Below, piece by piece: positions 5,040 to 5,257 of a stretch of 5,257 nucleotides of DNA; positions within the stretch are counted from its first letter, which is position 1; every line of letters begins with the position of its first letter. The DNA lies in NCBI GenBank assembly GCA_029262715.1, contig JAJCYX010000352.1, positions 1 to 5,257 on the forward strand, in the 5' to 3' direction. The stretch is from Chloroflexota bacterium. Lineage in GTDB: Bacteria > Chloroflexota > Dehalococcoidia > Lucifugimonadales > Lucifugimonadaceae. Position numbers and translations under genes: made by a program. The notes below the pieces were generated by a model. It was not told the origin of the DNA. It did no database searches and saw nothing but the letters and a program-made list of their open reading frames with translations.

Positions 5040-5257
5040 ATGAGGCTCGACGGCAAGGTCGCTCTAATCACGGGCTCAGCATCAGGCATTGGCGAAGCGT
5101 GTGCAACGCTGTTCGCAGGGGAGGGGGCAAGCATCGTCTCTGCCGATATCAGCGAGGACGGTGCAGTGAGGACGGCAGCCACTGTGACCGGAGCGGGTGG
5201 TAGGGCGCTGGCGGTCACGGGTGATGTGACGAGCAAGGCCGAGTGCGAGCGCATGGT
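5040..5257 (+). CDS. Short-chain dehydrogenase/reductase (SDR), 3'-truncated by window edge
   Basis: This is the N-terminal 72 residues of a classical SDR oxidoreductase; the frame stays open to the right edge. The start MRLDGKVALITG follows a good ribosome-binding site. TGSASGIG (11-18) is the TGxxxGxG dinucleotide-binding motif. D36 at the end of the second beta strand (IVSADIS) points to NAD(H) rather than NADP(H). GDVT (61-64) gives the Asp-Val pair that contacts adenine. The catalytic Ser-Tyr-Lys part lies beyond the window, so activity and substrate cannot be judged. It is transcribed away from the SnoaL-like gene and shares its 216-base control region; a common pathway is plausible but not shown. 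Confidence 0.9.
   Translation, partial: MRLDGKVALITGSASGIGEACATLFAGEGASIVSADISEDGAVRTAATVTGAGGRALAVTGDVTSKAECERM

Overview
This is a 5.26 kb piece of a bacterial chromosome of moderate GC. The genes are ordinary metabolic and transport genes. I found no ribosomal RNA, CRISPR array, transposase, phage gene or toxin-antitoxin pair. The lineage cannot be fixed from the sequence. A class III CoA-transferase next to SnoaL-like and SDR genes, plus short interspersed repeats built on GTCATTCTGAA / GGGATGAC, would fit a Dehalococcoidia/SAR202-like Chloroflexota genome. That assignment is an inference with low confidence.

Layout, left to right. (1) The 3' two thirds of a 12-TM MFS exporter gene runs rightward to 878 and is cut by the left edge. 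(2) A 248-base gap between convergent genes holds a bulged hairpin, a 15-bp palindrome, a degenerate tRNA-like stretch with a recognisable T-arm, and a small hairpin. (3) A leftward histidine-phosphatase gene occupies 1127-1729. (4) Bases 1730-2009 hold no gene I can support, only a few short palindromes and repeats. (5) A complete leftward tRNA-Arg(UCU) gene with an encoded CCA end lies at 2010-2085. (6) Bases 2086-2297 hold no gene I can support. (7) A leftward family III (CaiB/BaiF) CoA-transferase gene occupies 2298-3497. Upstream of it are a strongly G-rich (+ strand) stretch and a 118-bp interspersed repeat with inverted ends. (8) A leftward pair, a SnoaL-like gene (4416-4823) followed after 51 bases by an RDD membrane-protein gene (3780-4364), ends at a possible small terminator. 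(9) A 216-base divergent control region at 4824-5039 follows. (10) The first 72 codons of a rightward SDR oxidoreductase gene are cut by the right edge.

How the genes may work together. The SDR and the SnoaL-like gene diverge from one control region. Each has a plausible sigma-70-type promoter, and each promoter is covered by its own repeat: three 11-bp direct repeats on the SnoaL side and an 11-bp inverted repeat on the SDR side. This is the most informative regulatory structure in the window. SDR, SnoaL-like and CoA-transferase functions together suggest catabolism of an organic acid or a cyclic compound, but the substrate cannot be read from the sequence. No clearly new biological system is visible. 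The best leads are the divergent control region, the interspersed repeat and the tRNA-like remnant.
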